Assembly: GCA_016934575.1 (NCBI GenBank)
Contig: JAFGSN010000017.1
Span: forward strand, 1 to 47,905
From: Vicinamibacteria bacterium
Lineage (GTDB): Bacteria; Acidobacteriota; Vicinamibacteria; Fen-336
DNA: 47,905 bases
Direction: 5' to 3'
Of the stretch, positions 1-8,056 are shown in pieces. Both the position numbers and the translations under genes were made by a program. The number at the start of each line of letters is the position of its first letter. Position 1 is the stretch's first letter. The notes under the pieces are model-generated. The model was not told the DNA's origin, did not search any database, and saw nothing but the letters and a program-made list of their open reading frames with translations.

Positions 1-308
1 ACTGGTGGGTCACGTTCCAAATTACGAACACTGGCAGCCTTGTTATCGAAAGCGTGGATATGCACGTTGTGAACCGCAACACCAGCGTCAACTACTATGG
101 ACCGGGCTGGACCAACTCGCACTTCAGCCCCATTCCTTCCGGCAATACCGGCGAAAACGTGCCGGTCGGGAGCAACAGGTACATCAAGTTCCCGCTCACC
201 GGCGATCCGCCTCCCGGTACGCCGTGCCGGGCCACCTTCAAGTTCTATAGCCAGAATGGTCTGAGTGGCGTCAGCGTGACAAAGACGGTGAACTTCACTC
301 TCTCGTAA
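1..308 (+). CDS. 3' end of a secreted/surface protein (5' truncated by window)
   Basis: The frame is open from base 3 and ends at TAA 306-308, giving the last 101 residues of a protein whose start lies outside the window. The fragment is rich in Ser, Thr, Asn, Gly and aromatics (for example TFQITNTGSLVIESV and KFPLTGDPPPG). That looks like a beta-sandwich or Ig-like C-terminal domain of an exported protein, with no transmembrane segment. No family is recognised. A strong hairpin plus T-run follows 20 bases after the stop, so this is the last gene of its transcript. The frame is well supported by the terminator and by protein-like composition; the function is unknown. Confidence 0.6.
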   Translation, partial: WWVTFQITNTGSLVIESVDMHVVNRNTSVNYYGPGWTNSHFSPIPSGNTGENVPVGSNRYIKFPLTGDPPPGTPCRATFKFYSQNGLSGVSVTKTVNFTLS

Positions 309-327
309 TCGGTCCTGTGAACTCGCA

Positions 328-363
328 AGTCCCCGCCAGCATGCTGGCGGGGACTGCTCTTTT
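328..363 (+). terminator. Intrinsic terminator made of a perfect 28-bp palindrome
   Basis: Bases 328-341 (AGTCCCCGCCAGCA) and 342-355 are exact reverse complements, so the whole 28 bp is a perfect palindrome. It is followed by GCTCTTTTC (T-run 360-363). As RNA it forms a long GC-rich hairpin and a short U-tract, right after the stop codon of the upstream gene. The alternative is a site linked to the transposase relic that begins about 12 bases further on. Confidence 0.7.
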
Positions 364-367
364 CTCC

Positions 368-829
368 GGGTGTGTCGCAACGACCATCCACCGCATCTGG
401 CGCAAGAATGACTTGCAGCCATACCGCACGACTACTTTCAAGTTCAGCAAGGATCCCGCCTTCGAGCAGAAGATCGCCGACATCGTTGGTCTTTACCTCG
501 ATCCACCGGAGAAGGCCTTCGTGCTCTGCGTAGACGAGAAATCCCAGATCCAGGCCCTGAATCGGACTCAGCCGATACTTCCGTTACAGCCAGGCCTTCC
601 GGCCCGGATGACCCATGACTACAAATGTAATGGGACGACGCGCCCGTTCGCGGCCCTGGAGCGAGCGATCAAGTACCCGGCTAACTAGAACGAGAACGCC
701 CGACCATTCCACTGGACGAAGTCGGCACGCCAGATCAAACGCGACATCAACCGTGTTCGAGATACTTACGGAACTGGACACTCATCAGCGCTCTTCTCGG
801 CTATTGTCAACTTTCGTTATCTGCCGTAA
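368..829 (+). pseudogene. IS630-family transposase relic (internally deleted)
   Basis: The plus-strand frame from 368 reads like an IS630-type DDE transposase: VATTIHRIWRKNDLQPYR, then the first catalytic Asp region VDEKSQIQALNRTQP, then NGTTRPFAAL. It then jumps to a C-terminal segment (LERAIKYPAN, stop TAG 686-688, NENARPFHWTKSARQI, ending near RDTYGTGH) in the same frame. The N-terminal HTH part and the middle of the DDE domain, with the second Asp and the Glu, are missing. An internal deletion of roughly 100 or more codons plus a nonsense codon therefore makes it inactive. The frame finally stops at TAA 827-829. No terminal inverted repeats were found. Recognition rests on recalled family motifs. 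Confidence 0.75.
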
Positions 830-832
830 AGT
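804..832 (+). promoter_or_regulatory. Sigma70-like promoter for the membrane protein gene at 918
   Basis: TTGTCA (804-809), 17-base spacer, TAAAGT (827-832). Spacing is ideal and both hexamers are close to consensus. The expected transcript start is near 839, leaving a leader of about 80 bases. The -10 overlaps the final stop codon of the transposase relic, so relic DNA may now serve as promoter sequence. Confidence 0.5.
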
Positions 833-917
833 CGTCGAGACATTGCGGTGCGCCGTCATCGTCGAGCGCCGTTCATCCATCGCTGCGTTTCTATGCAAGA
901 CAAACCGGAGTGACACG

Positions 918-2246
918 ATGAAAAACATGTCGTTTCTGCGGATCACGAGCGAGACTCCAGGGCAGGCCGTTGTCATGGAAGGAACGAGGCCCGAGGTTTC
1001 CAGGACGGCGATCCTGGAGCTCGCGATCGCCTTGACCCTGATCGTCGTCGGCTATTTCTGGATGGGGCCGTCGTATTGGGATCGATGGCCGGACGTTGGT
1101 CCCGACTCATCGTTCATTCGGATGGGAGCGGTCGTGTTTCTGCTCGTGTTTCTCGGCGCCCTTCTGCACGCCTGCTATCTAATAATGAGAGCGCGCGCCA
1201 TCCTGAGCCTCGCCGTCGATTCGTCCGCGAGCTCCATGCATGTCGTCGAGTGCGGCGTCTTCGGATGGATGCGCCGCGAGTGGCGGATCGCATTGAGCGA
1301 TCTCGCCGGCGCCACGCTTTGGGCGGAGTTGATGCAGGAACGAAAGGAGGATGCCCTTCTCAGGCTGACGCTCGCCGTCACTGACAAGAACGGCGCCCAT
1401 CCCCATGAAATTCAAATCTCCGTTCTGGGCGTGAATCGCTCCGAAGAGGTCGCCGATTTGGCTTTCCGCCTGGGCGCCGCCGCCTGTTTTCGAGCACATC
1501 GCGTTGTTCGAAACGACGCGTTCAACGTCGAGATCGCGCTCACGAAGGGAGAAGAAAACGGAGACTCGCCGTTGCCCGTATTGAACGAACGCGCGCAGTA
1601 CGCCCAGGACATCGTCTGCGCGGCCGCGCGCTCCGCCGTGGCCGAGGAGCGGATCGCGCCCTTCGATCCGAAGACGCTCACGGGGCCGTTCCGCGCCGTT
1701 GCCTGGGAGCCGGGCCGCCGCGTTCGCTTGCATCGGCGTCCTGGTCCAGGCCTGATCGGCGGAGCGCTGTTTGTGCTGATCGCCGCGGGCTTTTTCGCCA
1801 TGGCCTATGGCGGCGCCGTGAACGCCGACGTTCCCGAGGAGGCATGGATCGGCGCCCTGTTGTTCGGCTTATTCGGAGCGTCTCTTTTGGGATACGGACT
1901 GTGGCTGGCGCACGCCGCTCTTCCCTGCGACGTGGTTTTCGACTGGGATCGCAGGACGATTCTCGTTCGACGGCGCCTGCGCCGCACAACGATTCACTTT
2001 GCGACCGTCGAGGCGCTCGAGATGCGATCGCAGGCCGAAACGCGCACGTCGAAGAACAACCGGAGAAACACGTATTGGCGATGCTGCCTGACGGTCCGGC
2101 ACAGAGCGCTCGAGGTCGATGGCTCGAATCAAACGGACCTGGCGGAAAGCGCGGAGTTCGAGAACCCCGCGGATCCACAGCGTCAGATGCTGCCGCTCGT
2201 CACGGATCTCGCGAACGCCATGAATGTCAAGCGGCTCGTGGCCTGA
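918..2246 (+). CDS. Hypothetical polytopic membrane protein, 442 aa
   Basis: ATG 918 is chosen because GGAG (907-910) sits 7 bases upstream; the frame is open further 5' but that part overlaps the transposase relic. The protein shows two hydrophobic segments near the N-terminus (about residues 33-50 and 70-95) and a second pair around residues 280-340. Long soluble stretches lie between and after them, and an Arg-rich segment precedes the C-terminal part (RRTTIHFATVEALEMRSQ). The architecture (TM pair, soluble domain, TM pair, PH-like basic tail) resembles DUF3592-type or bacterial PH-domain membrane proteins, but I cannot assign a family. It converges with the gene ending at 2360. No enzymatic motif is visible. 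Confidence 0.75.
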   Translation: MKNMSFLRITSETPGQAVVMEGTRPEVSRTAILELAIALTLIVVGYFWMGPSYWDRWPDVGPDSSFIRMGAVVFLLVFLGALLHACYLIMRARAILSLAVDSSASSMHVVECGVFGWMRREWRIALSDLAGATLWAELMQERKEDALLRLTLAVTDKNGAHPHEIQISVLGVNRSEEVADLAFRLGAAACFRAHRVVRNDAFNVEIALTKGEENGDSPLPVLNERAQYAQDIVCAAARSAVAEERIAPFDPKTLTGPFRAVAWEPGRRVRLHRRPGPGLIGGALFVLIAAGFFAMAYGGAVNADVPEEAWIGALLFGLFGASLLGYGLWLAHAALPCDVVFDWDRRTILVRRRLRRTTIHFATVEALEMRSQAETRTSKNNRRNTYWRCCLTVRHRALEVDGSNQTDLAESAEFENPADPQRQMLPLVTDLANAMNVKRLVA

Positions 2247-2359
2247 AGCGCTGTCGCTTGCCGTGTTCCTTGCGGAACAGGCGCAGGCCGTCATTGGTCC
2301 GTCGTCTTGGCGCGAAAAGTGGAACCATGAATCCTCTCATTCCTTGGCCGTAGACGCGT

Positions 2360-3526
2360 TCACTTTCTGCTCGGCCTGCGGTCGACGGGCCCTGTTCGCA
2401 TGCGAAAGGCCGACATCTCTTGCACCTGATCGCCGAAAGAGCGCGATCTTTGCCTTTGCGCGAGCTCCACATAGGTGATCTGCTGCCATCCGACCACGTG
2501 ATGGAAATTCACCGGCCTTTCCTCGCTCAGACTCTTCTTCAGTAGCGCGAGCCAGTCGGATGATTTTGGTGAATCCTTGCGAAGAAAATAGACTGCGGCC
2601 AAGTGACAAAAGCTGATTTCGAACCGGCCTTTGTCCTGTTGTTCAACTATTTCTCCGACGATATTGTTCTGCTCCTCTGCAATGGCGACATCATCCTCGA
2701 TGTTCCTCGGCCCCAAAACCACGGGTCCAGTTGTCGACGCTAAATCATCCGCGATGAATGAACTGGCGGGAAGATGCCCTCGTCCAAGATTCTGATGCCG
2801 CGATCGACGCTCGGAAGCCTGTGCGATCCACTCAAAGAAACCCGTACCCAGGAAGTCGTAATAGGGCTTGAGAGGCGTTTCGCTTATAAGGCCGAAAAAA
2901 TCCCTGAATTCCTTTGCCGCCGACATGATCTCCGGGCCGATCGCGGATCGACCGGCGCCGAACTGGGGCATCAGTACGTCATAGACTTCATAAAGCTGGG
3001 CCAGATTCTGATAGTACAGCTCCAACGTGAGCCCCTCGGGCAATCCATGGGTCCCGACGATCTCATCCGCACGGTGAAGTTGGCTGAAATCCTTCGATGT
3101 AACCGCGCGCAGCTCATCGAACGTGCCATCGGCCCGAAGGCTGAGCAGGTAATGGGGCGTAAAGATCTTCGAGGACTGTCGTGGGATCGCCCGCGCCGGA
3201 TAGTAGAAGAACAGAACATAAAGCCCCTCCTTACGCATGAGTGGCACGGGCAACGATTGGCGGCTTTGCTCGCCGACAATCTCCATGGTCTTGATACGAG
3301 CCAGCTCGACGAGGTCCGCGGTCGTCATGATGGATCGTCGTCCCGTCTGGGACACAACCCGGCTCTCTTCGCCTCGGACGTATTTCCGTCCGTCTTGCTG
3401 CAACGCGGCAGCAGCGTCATATGAGAAAACGCAAGTGACGGCCGCAAGCGAGAGGATGAAGACATTTGAGCCGGCCTTGACGGCGCGCGCCAGAACGCGA
3501 ACATCATTTCGAGTTCTTCGAGACAT
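2360..3526 (-). CDS. Hypothetical exported protein, 388 aa
   Basis: Start ATG 3526 is preceded by GGAGG with a 5-base spacer, a strong ribosome site that rules out the 9-codon upstream extension. The N-terminus (MSRRTRNDVRV, then hydrophobic residues about 20-38, VFILSLAAVTCVFSYDAAAA) is a signal peptide or anchor. The rest is soluble and mixed alpha/beta, with many aromatics (GLYVLFFYYPARAIP, LTLELYYQNLAQLYEVYDVL). No catalytic motif or known domain is recognised. Base composition matches its neighbours. It is probably a periplasmic or cell-surface protein transcribed alone; the downstream neighbour converges on it. Confidence 0.7.
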   Translation of the reverse strand: MSRRTRNDVRVLARAVKAGSNVFILSLAAVTCVFSYDAAAALQQDGRKYVRGEESRVVSQTGRRSIMTTADLVELARIKTMEIVGEQSRQSLPVPLMRKEGLYVLFFYYPARAIPRQSSKIFTPHYLLSLRADGTFDELRAVTSKDFSQLHRADEIVGTHGLPEGLTLELYYQNLAQLYEVYDVLMPQFGAGRSAIGPEIMSAAKEFRDFFGLISETPLKPYYDFLGTGFFEWIAQASERRSRHQNLGRGHLPASSFIADDLASTTGPVVLGPRNIEDDVAIAEEQNNIVGEIVEQQDKGRFEISFCHLAAVYFLRKDSPKSSDWLALLKKSLSEERPVNFHHVVGWQQITYVELAQRQRSRSFGDQVQEMSAFRMRTGPVDRRPSRK

Positions 3527-3899
3527 CCTGTCCTCCGGATATTTCACAGCCAAATCGTTTCGGTCATTGCGATTAGACCGTCGTACATCCCTGAAAGTTC
3601 CAGATGGAAGCCGGCCGGGTGCACATTATCAAGACTGTGTTTGCTGGCCGCCAAACAACGCGAGGCGGCTCGCCCCAGAACGAGCGCTTCCTCGGGCTAG
3701 AGATGCAAAGTCCGTACGGTCATGCAATGCGTCTGTGCGCTCGGGCGCGCGCCGAGGGAGCTAGCGCAAGCGCCGAGATCCGCATGCCATGTGTCGTGAT
3801 CCGTCAATTCGCCGTGAATAGTCGGTTGCGAGACGTCACGGCAGACAATCGGGCGACCGGCGACTGGACTGGACGACTCATTGCGTCGCCACGCTACGA
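3527..3899. other. Intergenic stretch without a supported gene
   Basis: 373 bases between the start of the exported-protein gene (3526, minus) and the end of the lipoprotein gene (3900, minus). Short open frames occur on both strands but lack ribosome sites and protein-like composition. The promoter for the gene starting at 3526 must lie here; no convincing -35/-10 pair was identified. Confidence 0.5.
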
Positions 3900-4376
3900 T
3901 CAGAAGGTCGCCGGACGGCACGTTTGTCCGTATTTCTTGCGCAAGTGGTAGGAGCTCGAGATGATGTGGTAGTCTTCGGATAATTCGTTGCTGTCCTTGA
4001 CGCTGAGCATGGCCCAAGAGTCAAACCAGCCTTGAGCGGCCTGCAAGGGCGGTTGCGCGTTGATTTTAGCGATCAGGCCTTGCTGAAAGTCGTCAGGCTT
4101 GACGACCACAGGCGGCATCCCGGAAAAATCGAACCATTCCGGATGCTCGTTCTGAACTTCGTCGATGGCCAGAAGAACGGCTTTCTCGAAAAGCGGAATG
4201 GTCTCGGTGCAATAAGCCGCGCCTGGAGCCGGAGGAACGTAGGGCGTCGGCGTCGGCATCGGCGACGGCGTCGCTGTCGACGTCGGACAGACCGGGCAAA
4301 CCGGGCACGATTGGCTCTTGCATCCAGCGAGCGCGGCCGAAACAAGCAAGCACGATACCAGAGTTATCCTCGACAT
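3900..4376 (-). CDS. Small lipoprotein with Pro/Thr linker, 158 aa
   Basis: ATG 4376 has GGGAG about 10 bases upstream; a longer start is possible but less well supported. Residues 1-19 (MSRITLVSCLLVSAALAGC) form a lipoprotein signal with an ALAGC lipobox and Cys19 as the lipidated residue. This is followed by Cys-containing SCPVCPVCPT and a Pro/Thr-rich linker (TPSPMPTPTPYVPPAP). The globular remainder has two Cys (AAYCTET and GQTCRP near the C-terminus) that could form a disulfide. No family is recognised. The linker suggests a domain held away from the membrane in the periplasm or at the outer surface. Confidence 0.75.
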   Translation of the reverse strand: MSRITLVSCLLVSAALAGCKSQSCPVCPVCPTSTATPSPMPTPTPYVPPAPGAAYCTETIPLFEKAVLLAIDEVQNEHPEWFDFSGMPPVVVKPDDFQQGLIAKINAQPPLQAAQGWFDSWAMLSVKDSNELSEDYHIISSSYHLRKKYGQTCRPATF

Positions 4377-4603
4377 CAACGACGCTCTCCCTTTATTCAG
4401 ACGCGCTTTCCGCATTCACAAACGATCTGGATTCCTGCCGCGTTTCGCGCGGCAAGGAGAATTGAATCGCCTTCAAAAGCACCGCGTAGCCGGCGCTGGG
4501 AGGCGCTCGTCCATTTGTCTCCACCCCACACGCCTTTTCGCCGGAACAGACTACGATATGAAGCGGAAGGCTGTCAAACGGTTTCGGCGGTTTTCATTCC
4601 CGC

Positions 4604-4632
4604 ATCCCCCGCTTGCGCTAGGCGAGGGGGAT
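4604..4632 (-). terminator. Hairpin just downstream of the marC-like gene
   Basis: On the minus strand ATCCCCC pairs with GGGGGAT, with an inner CGC/GCG pair set and a one-base bulge, starting 8 bases after the stop of the MarC-family gene. There is no clear U-tract after it, so it may be a weak or factor-assisted terminator or an mRNA-end stabiliser. Confidence 0.35.
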
Positions 4633-4639
4633 CGAGGCG

Positions 4640-5239
4640 TCACTGACCGATCACGAACAGCTCTTTGATGCCCGACGTGAGGAAATGTACGCCGATCGCA
4701 GCGATGAATATCTGGAGGATGCGCGAGAGCGCGGCCGTTCCGTAGCGACCGAGCAACCGGGCCAATTGGGAAGACATGCGCAGGATGACCCAGGTTGTGG
4801 CGAAAACGACGGCGATGCACGTCACGACCACGACGAGACCGTCGCGATTGAGGATGAGGATGCCGGTCACGACCGCTCCTGGTCCGACCAGCAACGGAAT
4901 GGCCAACGGCACGATGCTGAGCTCCATGATGTCTTTGCCCGACATGTGTTGCGAGATCGATCCGTGCAGAATGATGTTGCGAACGGCGATGGCGGTCAGC
5001 AGTATGCCTCCGGCGATCTTGAACTCGGCCAGCGTGATATGAAAAACGGACTCCATGATCCACTGTCCGAAGACGGTCAACGCCAAGAGCGCGAGAAAAC
5101 CCGCGCCGGCCGCGAGATCGTGCATCTTGCGCCTGGTGCAAGCATCGTAGTTCTGGCCAAGCTCCACGACGATGGGCAGGTTGCCGATGGGATTCACGAT
5201 GGCGAAAAGGGCAAAGAAAGACTTCATCCATTCCTCCAC
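4640..5239 (-). CDS. MarC family integral membrane protein (UPF0056)
   Basis: The protein has the family hallmark LFAIVNPIGNLPI near the N-terminus and about six transmembrane segments. Further typical features are the GLVVVV, AVVFATTWVIL and GRYGTAALSRI blocks and a C-terminal AIGVHFLTSGIKELF, which is characteristic of MarC/YchE/YhgN proteins. The length of about 199 aa is normal. Two starts are possible: GTG 5239, with GGGGAGG 5 bases upstream, and ATG 5227, with GGAGG 5 bases upstream. The first is used here. The physiological role of the family is unresolved; MarC itself proved not to be a multiple-antibiotic-resistance determinant. It is transcribed divergently from the secreted-protein gene at 5589 and followed by a hairpin. 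Confidence 0.9.
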   Translation of the reverse strand: MEEWMKSFFALFAIVNPIGNLPIVVELGQNYDACTRRKMHDLAAGAGFLALLALTVFGQWIMESVFHITLAEFKIAGGILLTAIAVRNIILHGSISQHMSGKDIMELSIVPLAIPLLVGPGAVVTGILILNRDGLVVVVTCIAVVFATTWVILRMSSQLARLLGRYGTAALSRILQIFIAAIGVHFLTSGIKELFVIGQ

Positions 5240-5588
5240 GGCAACCTCCCCCGATCCGGCGTCATACACGGCCGGTTTGGCGCGTAACGCGTCATGCGGT
5301 CATAGTCTATCGGATTCCCTTTTCATAACGGACGGACACATGGGAAATGAGCGGCGACACCCGCCGAAATCACCGGCGGCTGGAGCGGCTTGGGGAAATC
5401 GCGAGTCGGCCGCGGTTCATTCGTGGCGCAAAGCAAATCCCGCGCGGATCATCCCATTCGACGGTCGGTTAACGGGCAAATGTGCGATATTGGCCGCGCA
5501 CGAGTCACGATAGTGCGAGATACTAACAAGAGCATGCGTCACTGACATGAAGCGAGCGGCGGTCATTGACGACGGGGAGGTGGACGAC
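5240..5588. other. Divergent intergenic region
   Basis: 349 bases between the marC-like gene (minus) and the secreted-protein gene (plus). They must contain both promoters. Weak -10-like motifs are visible (TAGACT-like on the minus strand near 5305; TACTAA on the plus strand near 5521) but without good -35 partners. No gene or RNA is recognised. Confidence 0.4.
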
Positions 5589-6782
5589 ATGAGTGAGCGG
5601 ACGAATGCGTGCGCGAGAGCCGGGCTCGCGTTTCTTGTCGCGGGCTTCTTGATGTGCGATCCGGCTTCGACGCAGTTCATCGACGAGTTCGGCGGACCGG
5701 CCATTCACAAAGACTGGACGCACTTCACGGGCGACGGGTCGGCCGCCATCGATTTCCAGCAGAGCGACGGTTACGGGACGATGCTGGTGGACGGCGTCAG
5801 GGATCGGGACAACATCTGGTGGGCGCTCATCAAACGCGACGTGGCGTCGTCCCTCGATCTCAAGCGTCTCGGCGAGCCCGGCCACGAGCTGCGCCTCGAA
5901 GCGCGCGTCCGCATCCATGAAGCGCCCCGTCGCGTGCACCTTTCCGCGAACACGCAGAAGACCACCGATTACCACGAACACCTAAGGGAGTTCGACATCA
6001 TCGACGCGACGGGCTGGCACACGATCAGCATGACAACGCGCGGCTTTCGCGCCGAGCCGGGCGACGAGGTGAACGTGCAGTTCGCGATCACGGATTGGGG
6101 ATTGGGGAAGTATCAAGCGGATGTGGACTACTACAAGGTCGACGTTGTTGACACGGCGTCAGTCGGGCCCGACAAGGGCGAACCGCAGCAGTACCATCCG
6201 CCCGTCCCGGATCTCGGCGCGCTCTCCGAGAAGGTGCGCGTGGCCCAGGACAGCACAGTGAGCTTGCAGTACCGGGACGTGAATCTGAACGACTGGTTCA
6301 CCGCGGACAACGGCCGGAAGGCGACGGCGCTAACGGTGAACGGCGCGCAGATCGTCATCCTGCGCTGGGACCTGCGAGCATACGCGGGCCAGCGCGCGGC
6401 CGGCGCGGGCGTGCTGGAGCTTTCGACGCACTCGGTCGCGCGCGCGATCGTCGAGCCGGAGGAACTGGGACAGGTGCGTGTGACGGAGATCCTGGGCGGC
6501 GATCCCGACTGGGATCAGCGGACCGTGACGCTGGACAGCCTGTTACAGGGACAGCCACTGGACGCGGTGCTCAACCCACAGATGATCATCGACGAGAGAG
6601 TGGCGGAGGGGCGGGGCGTAAAGACGCTTGCCAGCATCTCGCGGCCGGTGCTTCAGCGGTTGCTGGACGGCCGGACTCTCGGCCTGGCGATCCGGCCGCT
6701 GGGCCCGATCGACGCCACGTTCTATTCGTCGGAGCACGAAGGCGGCAGCCGCGCCGCGACGCTGCACTTCAACTTGCAGTAG
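5589..6782 (+). CDS. Secreted protein with beta-sandwich domains, 397 aa
   Basis: ATG 5589 is preceded by GGGGAGG 8 bases upstream. A signal peptide (MSERTNACARAGLAFLVAGFLM) leads into FIDEFGG. Residues about 25-200 look like a concanavalin- or laminin-like beta-sandwich (FDIIDATGWHTISMTTRGF, VNVQFAITDWGLGKYQADVDYYKVDVVD). Residues about 225-395 resemble the DNRLRE/CBM96-type structural domain: VSLQYRDVNLND, then IVILRWDLRAY, then GAGVLELST, then LGQVRVTEILGGDPDWDQ. Such domains are found in extracellular carbohydrate-binding or polysaccharide-active proteins, but no catalytic domain is visible. Domain naming is by pattern only; a role in binding surface polymers is inference. Confidence 0.7.
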   Translation: MSERTNACARAGLAFLVAGFLMCDPASTQFIDEFGGPAIHKDWTHFTGDGSAAIDFQQSDGYGTMLVDGVRDRDNIWWALIKRDVASSLDLKRLGEPGHELRLEARVRIHEAPRRVHLSANTQKTTDYHEHLREFDIIDATGWHTISMTTRGFRAEPGDEVNVQFAITDWGLGKYQADVDYYKVDVVDTASVGPDKGEPQQYHPPVPDLGALSEKVRVAQDSTVSLQYRDVNLNDWFTADNGRKATALTVNGAQIVILRWDLRAYAGQRAAGAGVLELSTHSVARAIVEPEELGQVRVTEILGGDPDWDQRTVTLDSLLQGQPLDAVLNPQMIIDERVAEGRGVKTLASISRPVLQRLLDGRTLGLAIRPLGPIDATFYSSEHEGGSRAATLHFNLQ

Positions 6783-6817
6783 CAGCGGCCTCCCACGCTA
6801 GTCTCCGATCCCGCCTC

Positions 6818-7786
6818 CTAAACCGCAATATCCTCAAACAGAATGGAAGAGTGATAGCGGTCGCCGGCGTCGGGAAGGATAACGACGATCAGCTTGCCCC
6901 TGTTCTCCGGACGCGAAGCCACCTTCACCGCCGCCGCCGTCGCCGCGCCGCATGAGATCCCGCCGGAGACGCCCTCTTCTTTATGGAGGCGTTGCGCGAA
7001 CTCAATGGCCTCGTCGTTCGTCACGGCTTGCGTTTCGTCGACGAGACTCATGTCGAGCACGTCGGGCTTGAAGCCCGCGCCGATTCCCTGAATCTTGTGC
7101 GGCCCGGGCCTGGGCGTCTCGCCCCTCATGATCGCCGCGAGCACGGGCGACGCGGCCGGCTCGACAGCGACGCTCCAGAGCGGCCGCTTCTTTTCCTGCT
7201 TGATATAACGAGCCACGCCCGTGATCGTGCCGCCTGTGCCGACGCCCGAGACGAGGATGTCGACCATGCCGCCGGTGTCGTTCCAGATCTCGGGTCCGGT
7301 GGTCCTGAAATGAATCTCGGGATTGGCCGGATTCTTGAACTGCTGCGGGATCCAGTATCTCTTCGGATCTGAAGCCGCGATCTCCTCGGCCTTGTTAATG
7401 GCGCCGGACATGCCCTTGGCGCCCTCGGTGAGCACAAGTTCGGCGCCAAACGCCTTGAGCAACCTGCGGCGCTCGAGCGACATGGTCTCCGGCATGGTCA
7501 GGATTAGCGGATAATCGCGCGAAGCGGCGACAAACGCCAGCGCAATGCCGGTGTTGCCGCTCGTGGGCTCGACGATCGTCTTGTGGCGCGAGCCCCGCTT
7601 GAGAATGCCGTCGCGCTCGGCGGCCCATATCATCGAGGCCCCGATACGGCACTTGACCGAGTACGACGGATTGCGTCCTTCGATCTTGGCGACGATCATC
7701 GCGGGCAGACCGGCGGCGATGCGATTGAGACGCACCAGCGGCGTGCCTCCGATGCTCAGCGAGTTGTCGTCGAATATCCTGGCCAT
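6818..7786 (-). CDS. cysK: Cysteine synthase A (O-acetylserine sulfhydrylase)
   Basis: A PLP-dependent enzyme that makes L-cysteine from O-acetyl-L-serine and sulfide in the cytoplasm, the last step of sulfate assimilation. The 322-aa protein aligns end to end with E. coli CysK from memory: [26 protein letters not shown] with PLP-binding Lys45; the substrate loop TSGNTG (75-80); the phosphate-binding glycine loop [12 protein letters not shown]; and [15 protein letters not shown]. Start ATG 7786 has AGGAGGAGGA 4 bases upstream. Expression is probably controlled by a Cys-codon leader peptide and terminator 29-170 bases upstream (separate entries). It converges with the secreted-protein gene, with a gap of only 35 bases. 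Confidence 0.96.
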   Translation of the reverse strand: MARIFDDNSLSIGGTPLVRLNRIAAGLPAMIVAKIEGRNPSYSVKCRIGASMIWAAERDGILKRGSRHKTIVEPTSGNTGIALAFVAASRDYPLILTMPETMSLERRRLLKAFGAELVLTEGAKGMSGAINKAEEIAASDPKRYWIPQQFKNPANPEIHFRTTGPEIWNDTGGMVDILVSGVGTGGTITGVARYIKQEKKRPLWSVAVEPAASPVLAAIMRGETPRPGPHKIQGIGAGFKPDVLDMSLVDETQAVTNDEAIEFAQRLHKEEGVSGGISCGAATAAAVKVASRPENRGKLIVVILPDAGDRYHSSILFEDIAV

Positions 7787-7814
7787 GGCATCCTCCTCCT
7801 TTCACTCCCCGCGG

Positions 7815-7853
7815 AAAAGCGAAAAGGCCCGGAAGCGTGCCTCCCGAGCCCTT
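7815..7853 (-). terminator. Intrinsic terminator (attenuator) in the cysK leader
   Basis: On the minus strand GGCUCGGGAG (7850-7841) pairs with CUUCCGGGCC (7835-7826) over 10 bp (two G-U pairs) with loop GCACG. It is followed by UUUU-CGC-UUUU (7825-7815), and an AAG just 5' can extend the stem into the U-run. It lies between the leader ORF and the cysK ribosome site, so it should stop transcription before cysK unless prevented. The leader contains CCCGGGC (7917-7911), which can pair with GCUCGGG of the 5' arm as a possible antiterminator. Confidence 0.75.
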
Positions 7854-7886
7854 GATCGTCGCGTCCGACGTGCCGTCAAGCGACGG

Positions 7887-7952
7887 TCATGAACGCGGAC
7901 TCTCGCCTGCCCGGGCGCGGCGACAACAGATGCAGACAAACTCCACGTTCAT
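7887..7952 (-). CDS. Cys-rich leader peptide for cysK attenuation, 21 aa
   Basis: A short frame ATG 7952 to TGA 7889-7887 encodes a peptide beginning MNVEFVCICCRRARAG. Cys codons are at positions 7, 9 and 10 (TGC-ATC-TGT-TGT) and basic residues follow. Three Cys in four codons directly upstream of a terminator and the cysteine synthase gene is the arrangement expected of an attenuation leader, in which the ribosome slows when Cys-tRNA is scarce. The promoter 5' of it predicts a transcript beginning at or next to the ATG (leaderless). A GTG three codons in, with AGGGA 6 bases upstream, is an alternative start. Cys-codon leaderless uORFs upstream of sulfur genes are known in actinobacteria; this one is inferred from sequence only. 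Confidence 0.7.
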   Translation of the reverse strand: MNVEFVCICCRRARAGESPRS

Positions 7953-7958
7953 TCCCTG

Positions 7959-7988
7959 CTCATATCCGGTACGCCGCCAGATCGTCAA
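7959..7988 (-). promoter_or_regulatory. Promoter for the cysK leader
   Basis: Minus strand TTGACG (7988-7983), 18-base spacer, TATGAG (7964-7959). The expected start point, about 7 bases after the -10, coincides with the leader-peptide ATG at 7952. Confidence 0.55.
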
Positions 7989-8056
7989 ACGGATGAGCTC
8001 AAACAGAAGCGAGAACAGATCGCGCAATCATCCGCGGCAAAGACGAACACGCCCAC

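Noticed and set aside
615-917. N-terminal extension of the membrane protein frame
   Set aside because: Overlaps the transposase relic and the promoter at 804-832; ATG 918 has a proper GGAG site.
3604-3951. Plus-strand 115-codon frame in the intergenic region
   Set aside because: No ribosome site, overlaps the end of the lipoprotein gene, and composition looks random.
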